Shown piece after piece: positions 1-14,000 of a stretch of 64,000 nucleotides of DNA. The DNA comes from Parasphingorhabdus cellanae (GTDB lineage Bacteria; Pseudomonadota; Alphaproteobacteria; Sphingomonadales; Sphingomonadaceae), in assembly GCF_017498565.1 (NCBI RefSeq), contig NZ_CP071794.1, forward strand, positions 2,098,001 through 2,162,000, given 5' to 3'. Position numbers and translations under genes: made by a program. Each line of letters begins with the position of its first letter. Within the stretch, counting starts at the first letter, position 1. The notes under the pieces are model-generated. The model was not told where the DNA came from. It did not search any database and saw nothing but the letters and a program-made list of their open reading frames with translations.

Positions 1-543
1 ATCGGTCAGGTTTGCCTTGATCGCATTGGCTTCGGCATTGGCCTTGCCGAGATTGGCTTTTGCCACCGCGACCTCGTTTTTGCCAATCGCTTCATATTGG
101 TCGAGTTCGACGTTTGTTTTATACGTCACATTATAGGCATTGGCCGCCGCCTGCGCAGCTTTCAACTCTGCGCGAATGGCTGAGCAATCAAATTTTGCGA
201 GCAGCGCGCCTCTGCGGAAACTCTGTCCTTTGCCAAAGGGCATGGACGTAATCCGCGCGGTCATTCGTGATGCGACGGTTGATTCCTGCTTGGGCTTGAT
301 CACGCCGCGTACGTCCGGATCAGGCCTGGGTTCCGGCTTTTTCACCTCGGCTTCAGCAGTTTCTGCCGCTTTTTCTTCCGTGGTGCCCCTTGCCGCTTCA
401 TTGCTCGACCAATTGGGGCCATCGCCGCTACTGGCAACGCCCACGCCTATGGCTGCGGCCAGCGCAATGCCGCCACCCCAAAGCCATGGGGCTTTTGATT
501 TTTCTTCTATGTCCGGAGTACCATCTCCGGTTTCTTCGCTCAT
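1..543 (-). CDS. Periplasmic adaptor (membrane fusion, HlyD-type), 3' part cut off
   Basis: This is the first 181 codons of a membrane-fusion protein; the C-terminus lies left of the window. An N-terminal cytoplasmic stretch (MSEETGDGTPDIEEKSKAPW) is followed by one hydrophobic anchor (WLWGGGIALAAAIGVGVAS) and an acidic/proline linker. Next comes a biotinyl-lipoyl-like hairpin half (GVIKPKQESTVASRMTARI ... FRRGALLAKFD) and the start of an Ala/Lys-rich coiled coil. The start is the ATG at 543, preceded by GGAAG nine bases after the TolC stop, so it is translationally close to that gene. Adaptors of this type bridge an inner-membrane transporter and a TolC channel. With the giant adhesin upstream, export of that protein is the likely job, but no ABC ATPase is visible in the window. 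An RND-type adaptor is the alternative. Confidence 0.85.
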   Translation of the reverse strand, partial: MSEETGDGTPDIEEKSKAPWLWGGGIALAAAIGVGVASSGDGPNWSSNEAARGTTEEKAAETAEAEVKKPEPRPDPDVRGVIKPKQESTVASRMTARITSMPFGKGQSFRRGALLAKFDCSAIRAELKAAQAAANAYNVTYKTNVELDQYEAIGKNEVAVAKANLGKANAEANAIKANLTD

Positions 544-552
544 CAGGGCTTC

Positions 553-2061
553 CTATTGATCCAGTGTCATCGCCGCTTCGCGTTCCTGCCACAAATTGGT
601 CAGGGATGCGGTCAATGTGCTGACATCCTCACGGCCTGTCAGGTCGGGGGCAAAATCATCTATGCCCATGGATGCGAACAGATTGGCATAGGCATTTTGC
701 GCCTCGGCATAGGCTATATCATATTTTACCTCTGCCACGAGCGTATTCATTTCCTCGCGCAACAAGGTCTGCTGGCTCATGGCCCCTGCCTTGTGGCCCG
801 CGCGAATCTGATAGAGGATCTTGTCCTGCACCCGGTGCTGATGTTCAGCCGTCTGCAATTCTTCTTGCAAATGACCAAAGCGCGCCCGCGATACATGGAC
901 CTGTGTCATCACCGCCATGGTCAGCGCCAGTTCGCGTTGCCGCAGCAGATCATCCTGCGCGCGTATCGCTTTTTTCTTGGGGCCTATTTTGAACAGATTA
1001 AGCACATTCCAGCTCGCCTGCGCGCCATATTGGAACCAGTTATTGTTGAACAGGAAGTCGTTGGAATCGACATTCACGCCCAATATGCCGCGGAAACTTG
1101 GCAAGGCCGAAAGCAGTGCAGCATCCAGTTCCTTGCTGTTAATCCGCTGACGATAGCTAACCTCACGCAGCTCGGCGCGATTTTTCAGCGCGGTCATCAT
1201 CATGTCCTCGCCCGAATATTTCACGGCGGGCAAATTCTCGGTGCGATCTGGCAATACCAGCGAGAAATTGGTGCCGGGACGCAGGTTCATCAAGGCGGCC
1301 AACTGCGCCTTGGCAACCACCAGCTCGCGCTGCAATTTGCGGATTTCTGCCTGTATCTGGACCAGTTCCCGCTGATAGGTGAGCGCAGTGAGCGGCGCCG
1401 ACATGCGGCGTTCTGCAAGCCGTTCACTATTGTCGAGCGTGGTGCTGACATTGCCTTCCAGTTCTTTCAGCTTGGTCAGCAGCCGTTCGGCACTGACCGC
1501 GCGCCAATAGGAGGTGCGGACATCTTCGATAATCCGGTTGGCAACCTTGCGCCGGCGTTCCTGAGAGATCAAAAACTCATCCGCCTTTTGCTGCGAACGG
1601 ACATAGGACAAGCCAAAGTCGAGCACATCCCAGCTGAGCGACAGGTCGCCGGTGAAAATATCCCGTTCGGATGAGGTTGACGGTTCGAGCGACTGACGCC
1701 GGGTGATCAAAGACAGCGAACTTGCACCGGAGAAATTATTCCGCCCGGCATAGCCAGCATTGGCCACGAGTTGCGGCAACATATCGTAGCGCGACAGGTT
1801 AAGCTCCCGGTTCTTGAGCGCCTCTTCCATCAGCTCGACCTTATAGTCGAGATTATATTTCAGCGCCCGGGCCATGGCTTCGTATAGGTTTATCGGCGCG
1901 GTCACCGGCTCCTGCTCGGCATCCACCGCAACGATATTCTCGCGCGCGGTCGTGTCGATCTGCGTTGGCGTCAGCGGCTTGGGATTAACCGCACAGCCAG
2001 CCAGTAAGGCCAATGCCGAAATACTCAGAGTGTGTTTCATGTACATTTTCTGCTTCCCCAT
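553..2061 (-). CDS. TolC-family outer-membrane efflux/secretion protein
   Basis: A 502-residue TolC-family protein, the usual length for outer-membrane factors. The N-terminus carries a short signal ending in a lipobox (LLAGC), so it is probably a lipoprotein. Long helical stretches with two related halves follow, as expected for the alpha-barrel tunnel. The ATG at 2061 has AAGG upstream; in-frame ATGs at 2046 and 2040 give a shorter signal peptide and are possible. It lies 15 bases downstream of the giant adhesin stop and 9 bases upstream of the adaptor, so the three genes look like one operon. The inferred role is the outer-membrane exit duct for the adhesin. The family call is firm; the substrate is inferred from position. 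Confidence 0.9.
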   Translation of the reverse strand: MGKQKMYMKHTLSISALALLAGCAVNPKPLTPTQIDTTARENIVAVDAEQEPVTAPINLYEAMARALKYNLDYKVELMEEALKNRELNLSRYDMLPQLVANAGYAGRNNFSGASSLSLITRRQSLEPSTSSERDIFTGDLSLSWDVLDFGLSYVRSQQKADEFLISQERRRKVANRIIEDVRTSYWRAVSAERLLTKLKELEGNVSTTLDNSERLAERRMSAPLTALTYQRELVQIQAEIRKLQRELVVAKAQLAALMNLRPGTNFSLVLPDRTENLPAVKYSGEDMMMTALKNRAELREVSYRQRINSKELDAALLSALPSFRGILGVNVDSNDFLFNNNWFQYGAQASWNVLNLFKIGPKKKAIRAQDDLLRQRELALTMAVMTQVHVSRARFGHLQEELQTAEHQHRVQDKILYQIRAGHKAGAMSQQTLLREEMNTLVAEVKYDIAYAEAQNAYANLFASMGIDDFAPDLTGREDVSTLTASLTNLWQEREAAMTLDQ

Positions 2062-2076
2062 CTAGGCCTTGCCCAA

Positions 2077-5000
2077 TTAGCTTTTGAACGCAGCCAGAAG
2101 CTGCGCTGTTTCATCTGCGACACTGGCATCCGCCATTGCCATGGCGCTGCCCAGGGGAGCAGCGCCGTTCATGTTTTGAGAAAGCTCGCGCCCCTCATCA
2201 ATCTGGATTTCCCCGGTTGCCCCTTGAACAATAACCGGAATTTCAATGACTTGGCCATCGGCGCGGATCGCCCGAACGATCAAGCGCACGGTTTCCGCGT
2301 CCACTGGCCGTTCGATAATCGCAAGGCCGCGGGCATCCATACGGATCCAGCCGGGCAGCGGGCTACCATCGCGGGTGCGCAGTTGATATTCGGTGATACG
2401 CGGATCGCTATCGGCCCCGATATCGCGGACCTCCATGTATATGACCCGGTCGCGAACGACGGATTCAATCATCACTTGGTCACTGCCGGTGGACAGCTGA
2501 CGAACCGAAAAGCCGGTGAGACCTTCGACCAGGAAGTCACCGAAGCGGGGATCGAACAAACGGTCCGCCCCGAAACGCAGGTCGCGAATCTGGTCGAGCT
2601 GATCAACGACTTCGCCAATCGGGCTGCCATCGACATCCAGTTCACCCATGCCATTGAGCGGACGCAAGCCGTTCACTGCCGTCAACAGCGGCCGGCTTCC
2701 GTTCAGATCCGGCGTGTTGTTCAGCGACCGGAAGCTGTTCGCCGTATCATCAATGATCAATGGCGTGGTAATAAACTGGTTGACCGGGTTGACGGTCGTG
2801 CCGGGCAGTTCGCTGTCTGGATATCCGATGCCCGGATTGCCGAGCAATTCATTCACATTGGCATTGGCCTGCGTGACAATCACGGTCGCGGTGGATTCCA
2901 CAAATCCGCCCTGCCCATCGCTGACAATATAGGTGATCGTCGCGACGCCCTGAAACTCTGGATCGGCAAAATGGGAAATTGTGCCGTCGGGGTTGATCAC
3001 TACCGTGCCGATATCGACCTTGGCGGTGAACACGCTGAGCGGATCGCCATCTGGATCGGTGCCATTGGCAAGCACGTCGATTATCGTTTCTGCGCCGCCA
3101 ATGCCGAACACTTCTTCATTGCCGTCAACCGGCACTTCATTGGTATTGCGGACGGTGACTGCGACGGTCGCCGTGGACGTTCCGCCATTGCCGTCGCTAA
3201 TCGTGTAGGTGATCGTATCAGTACCGAAAAAATCGACATTGGGCGTGTAAGTGATCGTGCCATCTGGGTTAATGACTATGGTGCCGTTGGCCGCCGTCGC
3301 ATTGGTCACGGTTAGCGGGTCACCATCCAGATCGACATCATTAGCGAGCACCGGAATGACCAGCGGCCGTTCTTCGTCGGTATCGGCAATATCATTGGCG
3401 GCTATGGGAGGATCATTGACCGGGCTGACGGTGACGGTGATGGTCGCGGTGGTAAAGCCGCCATTGCCGTCGCTGACCTGATAGGTGATCACATCGGTGC
3501 CGTTGAAATTGGGATCGGGCGTATAGGTGATCGTGCCATCGGGATTGATTGTCACAGTGCCGTTAGGCGATGTGGCACTGATAATGGTCAGCGGATCGCC
3601 ATCAACATCGCTCGCGTTGCCCAGCGGCGACAAAGTGACCGGCGTATCTTCTGGTGTAGCGGCCTCACTAGGTACCACTGCGGGCGGATCGTTGACCGGC
3701 GTTACATTGACCGTGACCGTCGCCGTAGATGTTCCGCCCTGACCGTCGCTGACCGTATAGGTGATGGTAGTCGGACCGTTGAAATTCGGATTGGGTGTGA
3801 AGGTGATTGTGCCGTCAGGATTGACGACCACCATACCATCTGGCGATGTCGCATCAGTCACCGCCAGCGGATCGCCATCGGCATCCGTATCGTTGCCGAG
3901 CACCGGGATCGTGACCGGCGCATCTTCAGGCGTCGAGACATTGTCATTCACGGCCACCGGCATATCGTTCACCGGGTTGACGGTGATCGTCGCCGTCGTC
4001 GTGGCAAAGCCGCCATTGCCGTCCGAAACAGTGTACGTGATGGTGTCGGTGCCGTTAAAATTCGGGTTCGGTGTATAGGTTACGGTGCCGTCCGGATTGA
4101 TCACCACCATGCCATTGGGCGCCGTTGCTGCCGTAATCGTTAACGGATCACCATCCGCATCTATATCATTATCAAGAACAGAAACCGTTATCGGCGTATC
4201 TTCATCGGTCTGACCGACATCCGGCGTTGCGATGGGTGCATCATTGACTGGATCAACCGTCAGCGTAACCGTTGCCGTTGCGGTGCCGCCATTGCCATCA
4301 CTAACCGTGTAGGTCACGGTCGTCGTGCCATTGAAATTCGGATTGGGCGTGAAGGTCACAGTGCCATCGGGATTGATCGTTACCTGACCGTCAGGAGACG
4401 TCGCCCCTGTTACGGTCAGCGGATCACCGTCCACATCCGTATCATTGCCAAGCACATTGAGCGTGACAGGTGTATCTTCCGGCGTGGTCGCGATATCGTC
4501 AACCGCAACTGGCGCATCGTTCACCGGATTGACTGTCACAGCAACCGTTGCCGTCGCGGTGCCGCCCTGACCATCGCTAATCACATAGGTGATCGTATCG
4601 GTGCCGTTGAAATCTGGATCAGGGGTATAGGTGACGGTCCCGTCAGGATTAATCACCACCGTGCCATTGGGCGCGGTCGCGCTAGTCACGGTCAGCGGAT
4701 CGCCGTCCACATCGCTGTCATTGGACAGCACGGGAATCGTCACAGGTTCTTCTTCTTCAGTGACCGCCGTATCATTGACCGCAACCGGCGGATCATTGAC
4801 CGCACCGACGGTTACTGCAACCGTGGCTGTCGACGTGCCGCCATTGCCGTCACTGATCGTATAAGTGATCGTGTCGGTGCCGTTGAAATCGGGGTCAGGG
4901 GTATAGTCAATCGTGCCATTGGGCTGGATCACGACGGTGCCGTTGGCCGCGCTGGCCGTGGTGACGGTGAGCGTATCACCATCGGGATCATTATCATTAC

Positions 5001-8000
5001 CCAGCACGGGGATATTGACCGGCAAGTCTTCAGACGTCGATGCGGTGTCGTTTACGGCCACTGGCGGCGGATTGGTGATGGTCCAGGTAAAGCTCTGGTC
5101 GACCGTGCCGCCATTGCCGTCGTCAGCGGTTATGACGACCGTATAGATGCCGCCTGCTGGTTGGCTCGCATTGCTGTCAATCGTGCCGGAGATGACACCG
5201 GTATTGGGATCAATCGAAAGCCCAAGCGGCAATCCAGCCGCGGTAAAGGTCAGCGTGTCACCGTCAACGTCGGAGAAATTGGCTGCCACGGGCACGGAAA
5301 CCACAGCGCCATCAACGGCGCTACGCGGCGCGATCGGGCTGGCTACCGGATCGTCATTCGCCGCGCCAACATTGATTTCCACCGTCGCGGTGGAAGTGCC
5401 GCCATTGCCATCACTGATCGTATAAGTGATCGTATCAGGACCGTTATAGTCCGGATCAGGCATATAGTTCAGCGTGCCATCCGGATTGATCGTCACGTCG
5501 CCATTGCCGGCGGTCGCCAATGTCACGGTGAGCGTATCGCCATCAGGGTCCGTATCATTGCTGAGGACGTTGATATCCAGCGGCGTATCTTCGGTCACCG
5601 CTATCGGCCCATCATCATTCGCCACTGGCGGCGGATTGGTGACGGTCCAGCTGAACGTGCTCGACACCGTTCCGCCATTGCCGTCATCGGCGGTTATGGT
5701 GACGGCGTAAATACCGTCACCATCAGGCCCGCCCTGCGAAGCGGAGGGATTAATCGTACCGGTGATATTGCCTGCGGCATCAATCGATAGTCCGGGGGGC
5801 AGACCGGTTTCGGTAAAGGTCAGCGTGTCGCCATCCAGATCATCAAAGCTGCCGCTGACATCAATCGCTATAACATCCGCATCGGCATTGCCCAGTGCCG
5901 CAAGCGGCGTCACGGTTGGATCATCATTTTCAGCGCCCACGGTCACCGTCACAGTCGATGTGGAGCTGCCGCCCTGTCCGTCGCTAATCACATAGGTAAT
6001 CGTATCGGTACCGTTGAAATTCTCGTCTGGTGTGTAGACGAGCGTTCCATCCGGATTGATCACCACCGTGCCATTGGGCGCTGTGGCTGCGGTGACGGTC
6101 AGGTCATCGCCATCCGGATCATTGTCGTTGGCCAAGACATCGATCGGCGCGCTCGCCGTATCTTCGGTGGTCGATGCGGTATCTGCATTTGCCGTCGGTC
6201 CGGGGTTTGTGATCGTCCAGATAAAGCTCTGCGTCGTTTCCTCACCGCCATCATCTGTTGCGGTGATTTCAACCTGATAGACACCACCATTGGCTTGGCT
6301 GGCATCGGGATCGACGGTGCCGGAAATTTCGCCAGTCATCATGTCAATCGACAAACCGGCAGGTAGATTATTGGCTGTAAAAGTTAGTGTATCGCCTTCC
6401 GGGTCACTGAACAAAGATCCAAAATCAGCGCTGACAGCATCACCGTCCTCATTATCGCGATCGGGCAATATGGTGCCGTCGGGCGCATCATTAACCGGAT
6501 CAATGACGATCGTGGCAACGGCTGTAGCAAATTCGCCATTGGCGTCCTGAATCGTATAGGTGACGGTCGCCGTGCCATTGAAATCTGGATCCGGCGTAAA
6601 GTCGATCGTGCCATTTGGAAGGATAACAGCCGTCCCGTTTGTCGCCGTTGCCGAAACAATCTCGATCGGTGTCATCGGATCACCATCCGGATCAACATCA
6701 TTGGTCAGGACATCGAGATTGATCAGCGTGTCCTCTGTGCCGGTATAATTGTCGTTGACTGCCCGCGGTGGTTCGTTGGTGATCGTCCAGGTAAAGGTTG
6801 TGCTTTCCGTCAACCCGTTCGCATCGGTTGCGGTAACGGTCACGGTATATTCGCCGTCCGTCACATCGGAAGAGGCTGTCGCGCCGGTCGTGCCGGTTAC
6901 TTCTCCGGTAGCCGGATCAAAAGTCAGCCCGGTAGGCAGACCGGTAATATTAAAGGTCAGCGTCGCATCATCGACATCGCTAAAAGCTGATCCCAACGGG
7001 ACAGTGATCGCTTCGTTGTTCGAGTCAAACAGATCGGGCAATCCAACCGTTTCCGGTGCATCGTTGACTGCGGTTATGGTCACTTCCACCGTCGCGGTCG
7101 CGGTACCACCATTGCCGTCGCTGATCGTATAGACAATCGTGTCGGTACCATTGAAGTTTGGATCTGGCTGATAGGTCAACGTGCCATCGGGCTCGATCAC
7201 TATGGTGCCATTCGCGCTGTCGGCGGATATCACCGTCAGCGTATCGCCATCGGGGTCGCTGTCATTGGTCAGCACAGGGATGTTGACCGCCGTATCTTCG
7301 GCAGTGGTCGCTATATCATTGGCCGCAACCGGCGGCGGGTTATTCACCGTCCAGGTGAACACGGAATCTACCGTGCCGCCGTTGCCGTCATCGGCAGTAA
7401 TTGTGACGGTATAGACACCGCCGCCAACCTGACTGGCATTCGGATCAATCGTACCGGTGATCACACCATTGCCGTCGATCGACAAGCCAGCTGGCAAGCC
7501 AGCAGCGGTAAAGGTCAGCGTATCGCCATCGAGATCTTCAAAACTGCCACTAACGTCAACCGAGATGACATCGGCATCATCGTTGACCTGATTGTTCAGC
7601 GGTGGATCAGCGGTCGGGGCGTCGTTGACGGCCACCACGGTGATTTCAACGGTCGCTGTCGAGGTCCCGCCATTACCATCGCTGATCGAATAGGTGATGA
7701 TATCGGTGCCATTGAAATTGGCGGCTGGTGTATAGACCAATGTACCATCAGGATTGATAACGACCGTGCCGTTGGGCGCCGTAGCGCTGGTAACGGTTAA
7801 ACTGTCACCATCCGGATCATTGTCATTGGCCAGAACCGCAATCGGTGCGCTCGGTGTATCTTCGTTGGTCGTCGCGGTGTCATTGACCGCAGTCGGAGCC
7901 GGGTTGGTCACCGTCCACGTAAAGGTGCCATCAACGGTTCCGCCATTGCCATCATCGGCAGTGATCGTAATCGTGTAGACGCCGCCATTTATCTGGCTCG

Positions 8001-11000
8001 CCTGATTATCAATTGTGCCGGTAATCAGGCCATTGGCAGCGATTGAGAGACCGGCAGGAAGGCCAGCAGCCGTGAAGGTCAGCGTGTCACCATCCAGATC
8101 GCTAAACTTGTCACTCACATCAACGGAAATGACATCGGCATCTTCGTTGTTGAGATTGGAAATCGGGATATCGACTTCTGGCGCATCATTGACTGGCGCT
8201 ACCGTGACTTCAACCGTGGCAGTGGAGGTGCCGCCATTGCCATCGCTAATCGTATAGGTGATCGTGTCGGTGCCGTTGAAATCCTGATCGGGCGTGTAGG
8301 TAATCGTACCATCGGCATTGATCACCACCGTGCCATTGGGCGCGCTCGCCACGGTGACAGTCAGGTCATCTCCATCAGGATCATTGTCATTGGCCAGTAC
8401 GGCGATGGTGATGGGCGTATCTTCATCCGTGGTGGCGCTATCATTGGTTGCGGTCGGGGCCGGGTTTGTAACTGTGTAGGTGAAGGCGGTAGAGACCGTT
8501 CCGCCATTGCCGTCGTCAGCGGTCACCGTGACGGTATAAACCCCGCCATTGAGCTGGCTGGCCTGATTATCAATCGTGCCAGTAATCAACCCTGTATCTG
8601 GATCAATCGTCAAACCCGCGGGAAGGCCAGCAGCCGTAAAGGTCAGGGCGTCACCATCCACATCGCTGAAATTGCCAGCGGTGGGAATGGAAGGCATTTC
8701 GCCATCAACCCCTGTGACATTGGGCAGCGGGCTATCCACCACCGGTGCGTCATTAACCGGCGCTACAGTCACTTCAACTGTTGCAGTGGAAGTGCCGCCA
8801 TTGCCGTCGCTAATAGTATAGGTGATCGTATCGGTGCCATTGAAATCCGGATTGGGCGTGTAGGTGATCGTGCCATCCGGATTGATCGTAACCAGGCCAT
8901 TGGAAGCCGTCGCCGATGTCACGCTTAGCGCATCGCCGTCCGGATCATTATCATTGGCCAGAACCGGGATAGTGACCGGCGTGTCTTCATCGGTGGTTGC
9001 GGTGTCGTCGGTGGCCACAGGTGCCGGGTTGTTCACTTCCCAGACAAAAGTCTGACTCACCGTCCCGCCATTGCCATCATCGGCCGTAACCGTGACATTA
9101 TAGATACCGTCAGAACCAGGGCCGCCTTGCGAAGCGCCAGGATCAATCGTACCCGTGATGTTGCCCGCAGCGTCAATCGAAAGCCCCAGGGGCAATCCTG
9201 CGGCGGTAAAGGTCAGCGTGTCGCCATCGACATCAGTAAAATTACTCGCGACCGAGAGATTTATGACATCCGCATCATTGTCATTTTGTGGAGCGATTGG
9301 AGTCGCAACAGGCGCGTCATTCACCGCATTGACCGTCACCTCGACAGTGGAGGTGGAGAATCCGCCCTGACCGTCGCTGATCGTATAAGTAATCGTATCC
9401 GTACCGTTAAAGTCTGGGTCAGGTACATAAGTCACTGTACCATCGGGATTAATTGTCACTGTGCCATTGGGCGCATCGGCAGCAGTCACGTTCAGCGGGT
9501 CGCCGTCCACATCTGTATCGTTGGCGAGGACCGCGATGTCTACCGGCGTATCTTCATCGGTGGTCGCGCTGTCTATATTGGCAACCGGCGGATCGTTGAC
9601 CGCATCAACCGTGACAGCAACCGTCGCCGTCGATGTGCCGCCATTGCCGTCGCTAATCGTGTAAGTGATCGTTGTTGGACCATTGAAATTCGGCGCAGGC
9701 GTGAAGGTGATGGTGCCATCCGGATTGATCACCACCGTACCATTGGGCGATGTCGCCGCGGTGACCGTCAGCGGATCGCCATCCGTATCGGTATCATTGC
9801 CGAGCACACCAATTGTAACCGGCATGTCTTCATTGGTGGTCGCAACATCATCAACAGCCACCGGTGGATCATTGACGGGATTGACGGTCACCTCGACCGC
9901 AGCGGTGGACGTACCGCCATTGCCGTCGCTAATCACGTAGGTGATCGTGTCGGTGCCATTAAAGTTGGCATCCGGCTCATAAGTCAGCGTGCCATCAGGA
10001 TTGATCGTCACAGTGCCATTCAGCGCGGTTGCCATGGTCACCGTCAGCGGATCGCCGTCCGGGTCCGTATCATTGGTCAGCACTGTGATATTGACGGGCG
10101 TGTCTTCGTCGGTCGTCGCGGTGTCATTAACCGCCGTCGGTGCCGGGTTTGTCACTGTCCAGCTAAAGGTCTGGCTGGTGGTCAGGCCATCGGGATCAGT
10201 GCCCGTCACGGTGACAGAATAGACGCCGCCATTGGGTTGGCTGGCATTGCGATCAATCGTCCCGCTGATGATACCGGTAGCGGGATCAATGCTGAGACCG
10301 GCTGGCAGACCAGTGACCTCAAAAGTCAATGTGTCGCCGTCAAGGTCGCTAAAGAAGCTGCCCGTATCAACCGAAACAGCCTGATTGTCTTCATTGGTGA
10401 CGTCCGGGATTGGCAAGGATTCCGGTGCATCGTTCACAGCCACCACATCGACGGTCAGCGTCGCGGTCGCAACGCCGCCCTGACCATCCGATACGGTGTA
10501 GGTGACCAGCGCCTCGCCATTGAAATTTTCGGCAGGCGTGAAGGTCAGCGTGCCATCAGGATTGACGACCACCGTGCCGTCCTGACTGCTCGCCGCAGTG
10601 ATGGTCAGGGGATCGCCATCAGGATCGCTATCGTTGGTCAGCACCGCGACGGTTACTGGAGTATCTTCTGGCGTGGTGGCCGTGTCATTGACTGCTATTG
10701 GCGGGATATTCTGGATCGAATAGACAAAGGTCGTCGATACGGACTCGCCCGATGGATCGGTTGCCGTGACGGTCACAACAAAAGGTCCATTGACCGAGCT
10801 ATCCGAAGCCAGCGTGCCTGTTATCAAACCGGTATCGGGATCAATTGACAAAGCAGGCGGCAGACCGGAAGCGGTGAAGGTCAGGTCATCGCCGTCTATG
10901 TCGTCAAAGCCTTGCGCCGTCGGGATCGATACATCGGCCCCATCTTCGCCATTTTGATTAGCCAGGCCGACAGTGGTCGGGCCATCATTCACGGCATTGA

Positions 11001-14000
11001 CCGTGACCGTGACGGTCGCGGTTGAGAAGCCGCCTTCGCCATCGGTAACCGTGTAGATGATTGTATCTTCGCCGTTGAAATTGGCATTGGGCTTATAAGC
11101 CAGCGTGCCATCAGGATTGATTGTGACCGTACCATTGCCGGCCTCTGCCTCGGTAATCGTCAGCGGGTCACCATCGGCATCCACGTCATTGGCCAGCACG
11201 GTGACTTTAACCGCCGTATCTTCGTCAGTCGTCACACTATCATTGCTTGCCACGGGCGCCGGGTTGGTTACCGTCCACTCGAAGCTTGTGGAAACAGTTC
11301 CCCCGCGACCGTCATCGGCGTTCACAGTAATCGCATAGACGCCGCCATTCACCTGGCTCGCGCTGCGATCAATTGTACCGGAGATAACACCGGTTGCTGG
11401 GTCGATAGTGAGGCCCGCGGGCAGCCCCGTCGCAGTGTAGCGCAGGCTGTCGCCATCAGGATCGCTGAACGCGCCTGCAACCGGAAGGCTGATGACCTGG
11501 CTATCCAAATTGGTCTGATCGCCAATACTGCCATTGGTAGTTGGCGTGTCATTAACATCCGCGACAGTGACCGTAATCTCGGCCATTGAGGTTCCACCCT
11601 CACCATCCGAAATTTCGTAAGTGATGGTATCCGTACCATTAAAGCCCGGGTTCGGCGTGTAGGTGACCGTGCCATCAGGGTTGATCACCACATTGCCGTT
11701 TTGCGCGCTCGCCGCTGTGATGGTCAGATCATCGCCATCCGGATCGCTGTCATTGGCGAGCGGCGAAATCGTGACCGGCACATCTTCATCGGTCGATGCG
11801 CTATCATCAACGGCCGCCGGGCCGGGGTTGCTGACATTAAACGTGATCGTTTGCGTCGTTGTACCACCATTACCGTCCGACACTGTGATAGTGGCGGTAT
11901 AAGTCCCACCACTTGTCTGGCTGGCGCTGTTGTCGATCGTGCCGGAGATAACACCGCTGTCCGGATCGATGGACAGCCCGGGCGGCAAGTCAGCCGCCGC
12001 GTAGGTTAGGGTATCGCCATCCACATCGCTGAAATTGCCCGCAACCGGAACAGAGATAACCGCTCCATCTTCGGTATCCTGCGACGGCAAAGCTGTGCCA
12101 ACTGGCGCATCGTTTACCGGTGCAACCGTGACCGTAATCGTCGCGGTTGCTGTTCCGCCTTCCCCATCGCTGATCGTATAGGTGATCGTCGCGGTACCAT
12201 TGAAATTGGCCGGCGGAACATAGTTGACCTGATTGCCAACCACGGTTGCCTGCCCGACCGACGCAGCGGCGGCGATCAGCGTAATCGGATCGCCATCAGG
12301 ATCGGAGTCATTGGGCAGCACATCGATGAGAACGGGCGTATCTTCGTTGGTAGTCGCCGTGTCATTGACGGCGACAGGTGCCGGATTGGTTACGCTCCAG
12401 CTAAACGATTGCGTCGCACTAAGTCCACCAGCATCCGTCGCCGTCACGGCAACAGTATAGACACCGTTTGACCCGCCCTGACTGGCGGACCGATCAATGG
12501 TTCCGGTAATCTCCCCCGTATTGGCATCAATAGAAAGACCAGCTGGTAGCCCGGATACACTATAGTTCAAGGTCGCATCGTCGCTATCGGTAAAGCCGCC
12601 TGCCGTCGCGATGCTGATACCGCTATCTGCATCGACATTGGTTTGCGGCGGCAAGGAGCCCAAAGGTGTCGGTGCGTCGTTAACCGCAGCAACCGTGACT
12701 TCAACCGTAGCGGTTGATGTTCCGCCCTCGCCATCGCTGATCGTATAGGTAATCGTGTCCGTGCCATTAAAATTAGCATTGGGTGTGTAGGTTATGGTGC
12801 CATCGGGATTGACGACAACCGTACCATTGGATGCACTCGCCGCTGTTACCGTCAAATCATCGCCATCAGGATCATTATCATTGGCCAGCACGTTGACCGT
12901 GACCGCCATATCTTCATCGGTGGAAGCCGTATCATTGGCCGCCATTGGCCCAGGATTGGTGACAGTCCACGCAAACGTCTGGGTTGCCGGTGTGCCCTGA
13001 AAATCTGTTGCGGTTATAGTGACGGTATAGACGCCATTGGTACCGCCCTGACTGGCGCTATTGTCTATCGTGCCGGTAATTTCGCCGGTATTGGAATTGA
13101 TCGAGAGACCCGGCGGCAGGCCAGCCGCGCTATAGCTGATCGATGGACCGTCAATGTCCGTAAAGCCGGATGCCGTGGCAACGCTGATTCCTGTCGCTGC
13201 ATCAATATTGCTCTGCGGTGGCAAGGTGCCAACCGGCTGCGGCCCGTCATTCACGGCAACAACAGTCATATTATAGACCGCCGTGTCCGTCCCGCCCTCG
13301 CCATCGCTAATCGTATAGGTGATCACGTCATTGCCGTTGAAATTGGCATTGGGTGTATAGGTCAGCGTGCCATCAGGATTAATCACCACCGTGCCATTGG
13401 GCGCGCTTGCGGCGATCACCGTCAGCGGTGCATCACCATCGGGATCGCGGTCATTGGCCAGCACGTTGATCGTGGCCGGCGTATCTTCATTTGTCGAGCC
13501 ACCATCATTATTGGCTTGCGGCGGCGGATTGGTAATCGTCCAGGCAAAGCTCTGGTTGGCGGACGCACCGTCCGGATCGGTTGCGGTTACAACGATATTA
13601 TAAACGCCGCCCGAACCACCCTGACTCGCGCTATTGTCAATCGTACCGGTAATGGCGCCTGTATTTGTGTTAATGGACAGACCCGGCGGTAGCCCGGTCG
13701 CCGAGTAGCTTAGCTCACCAAAACCATTGTCTGCATCTCTAAACCCTTGCGACGTGTTGACAAAAATCCCCTGCGCCGCATCCACATTGCTTTGCGAAGG
13801 TAGGCTACCCACCGGCACAGGCGGATCGTTTACCGCCGCTATGGTTACGTCAAAAGTTGCGGTCGACGTACCGCCGCGCCCATCGCTGATCGTATAGGTA
13901 ACGGTGTCGGTGCCAGAAAACCCGCTATTCGGTGTGTAATTTAACGTGCCGTTCGCATTGATAGTAACGGCGCCATTATTCGCACTGGCCGACGCGACAG

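Noticed and set aside
556..1674. Plus-strand ORF of 372 codons opposite tolC
   Set aside because: Fully antisense to a clear TolC-family gene; His/Gln-rich translation without recognisable domain.
2032..13000. Long plus-strand ORFs opposite the adhesin (for example 2032-3315, 5161-5790, 9127-10848)
   Set aside because: They are antisense shadows of the repeat array: low-complexity, repeating His/Arg/Ile-rich or Ser/Thr/Val-rich translations in step with the repeats, with no family resemblance.
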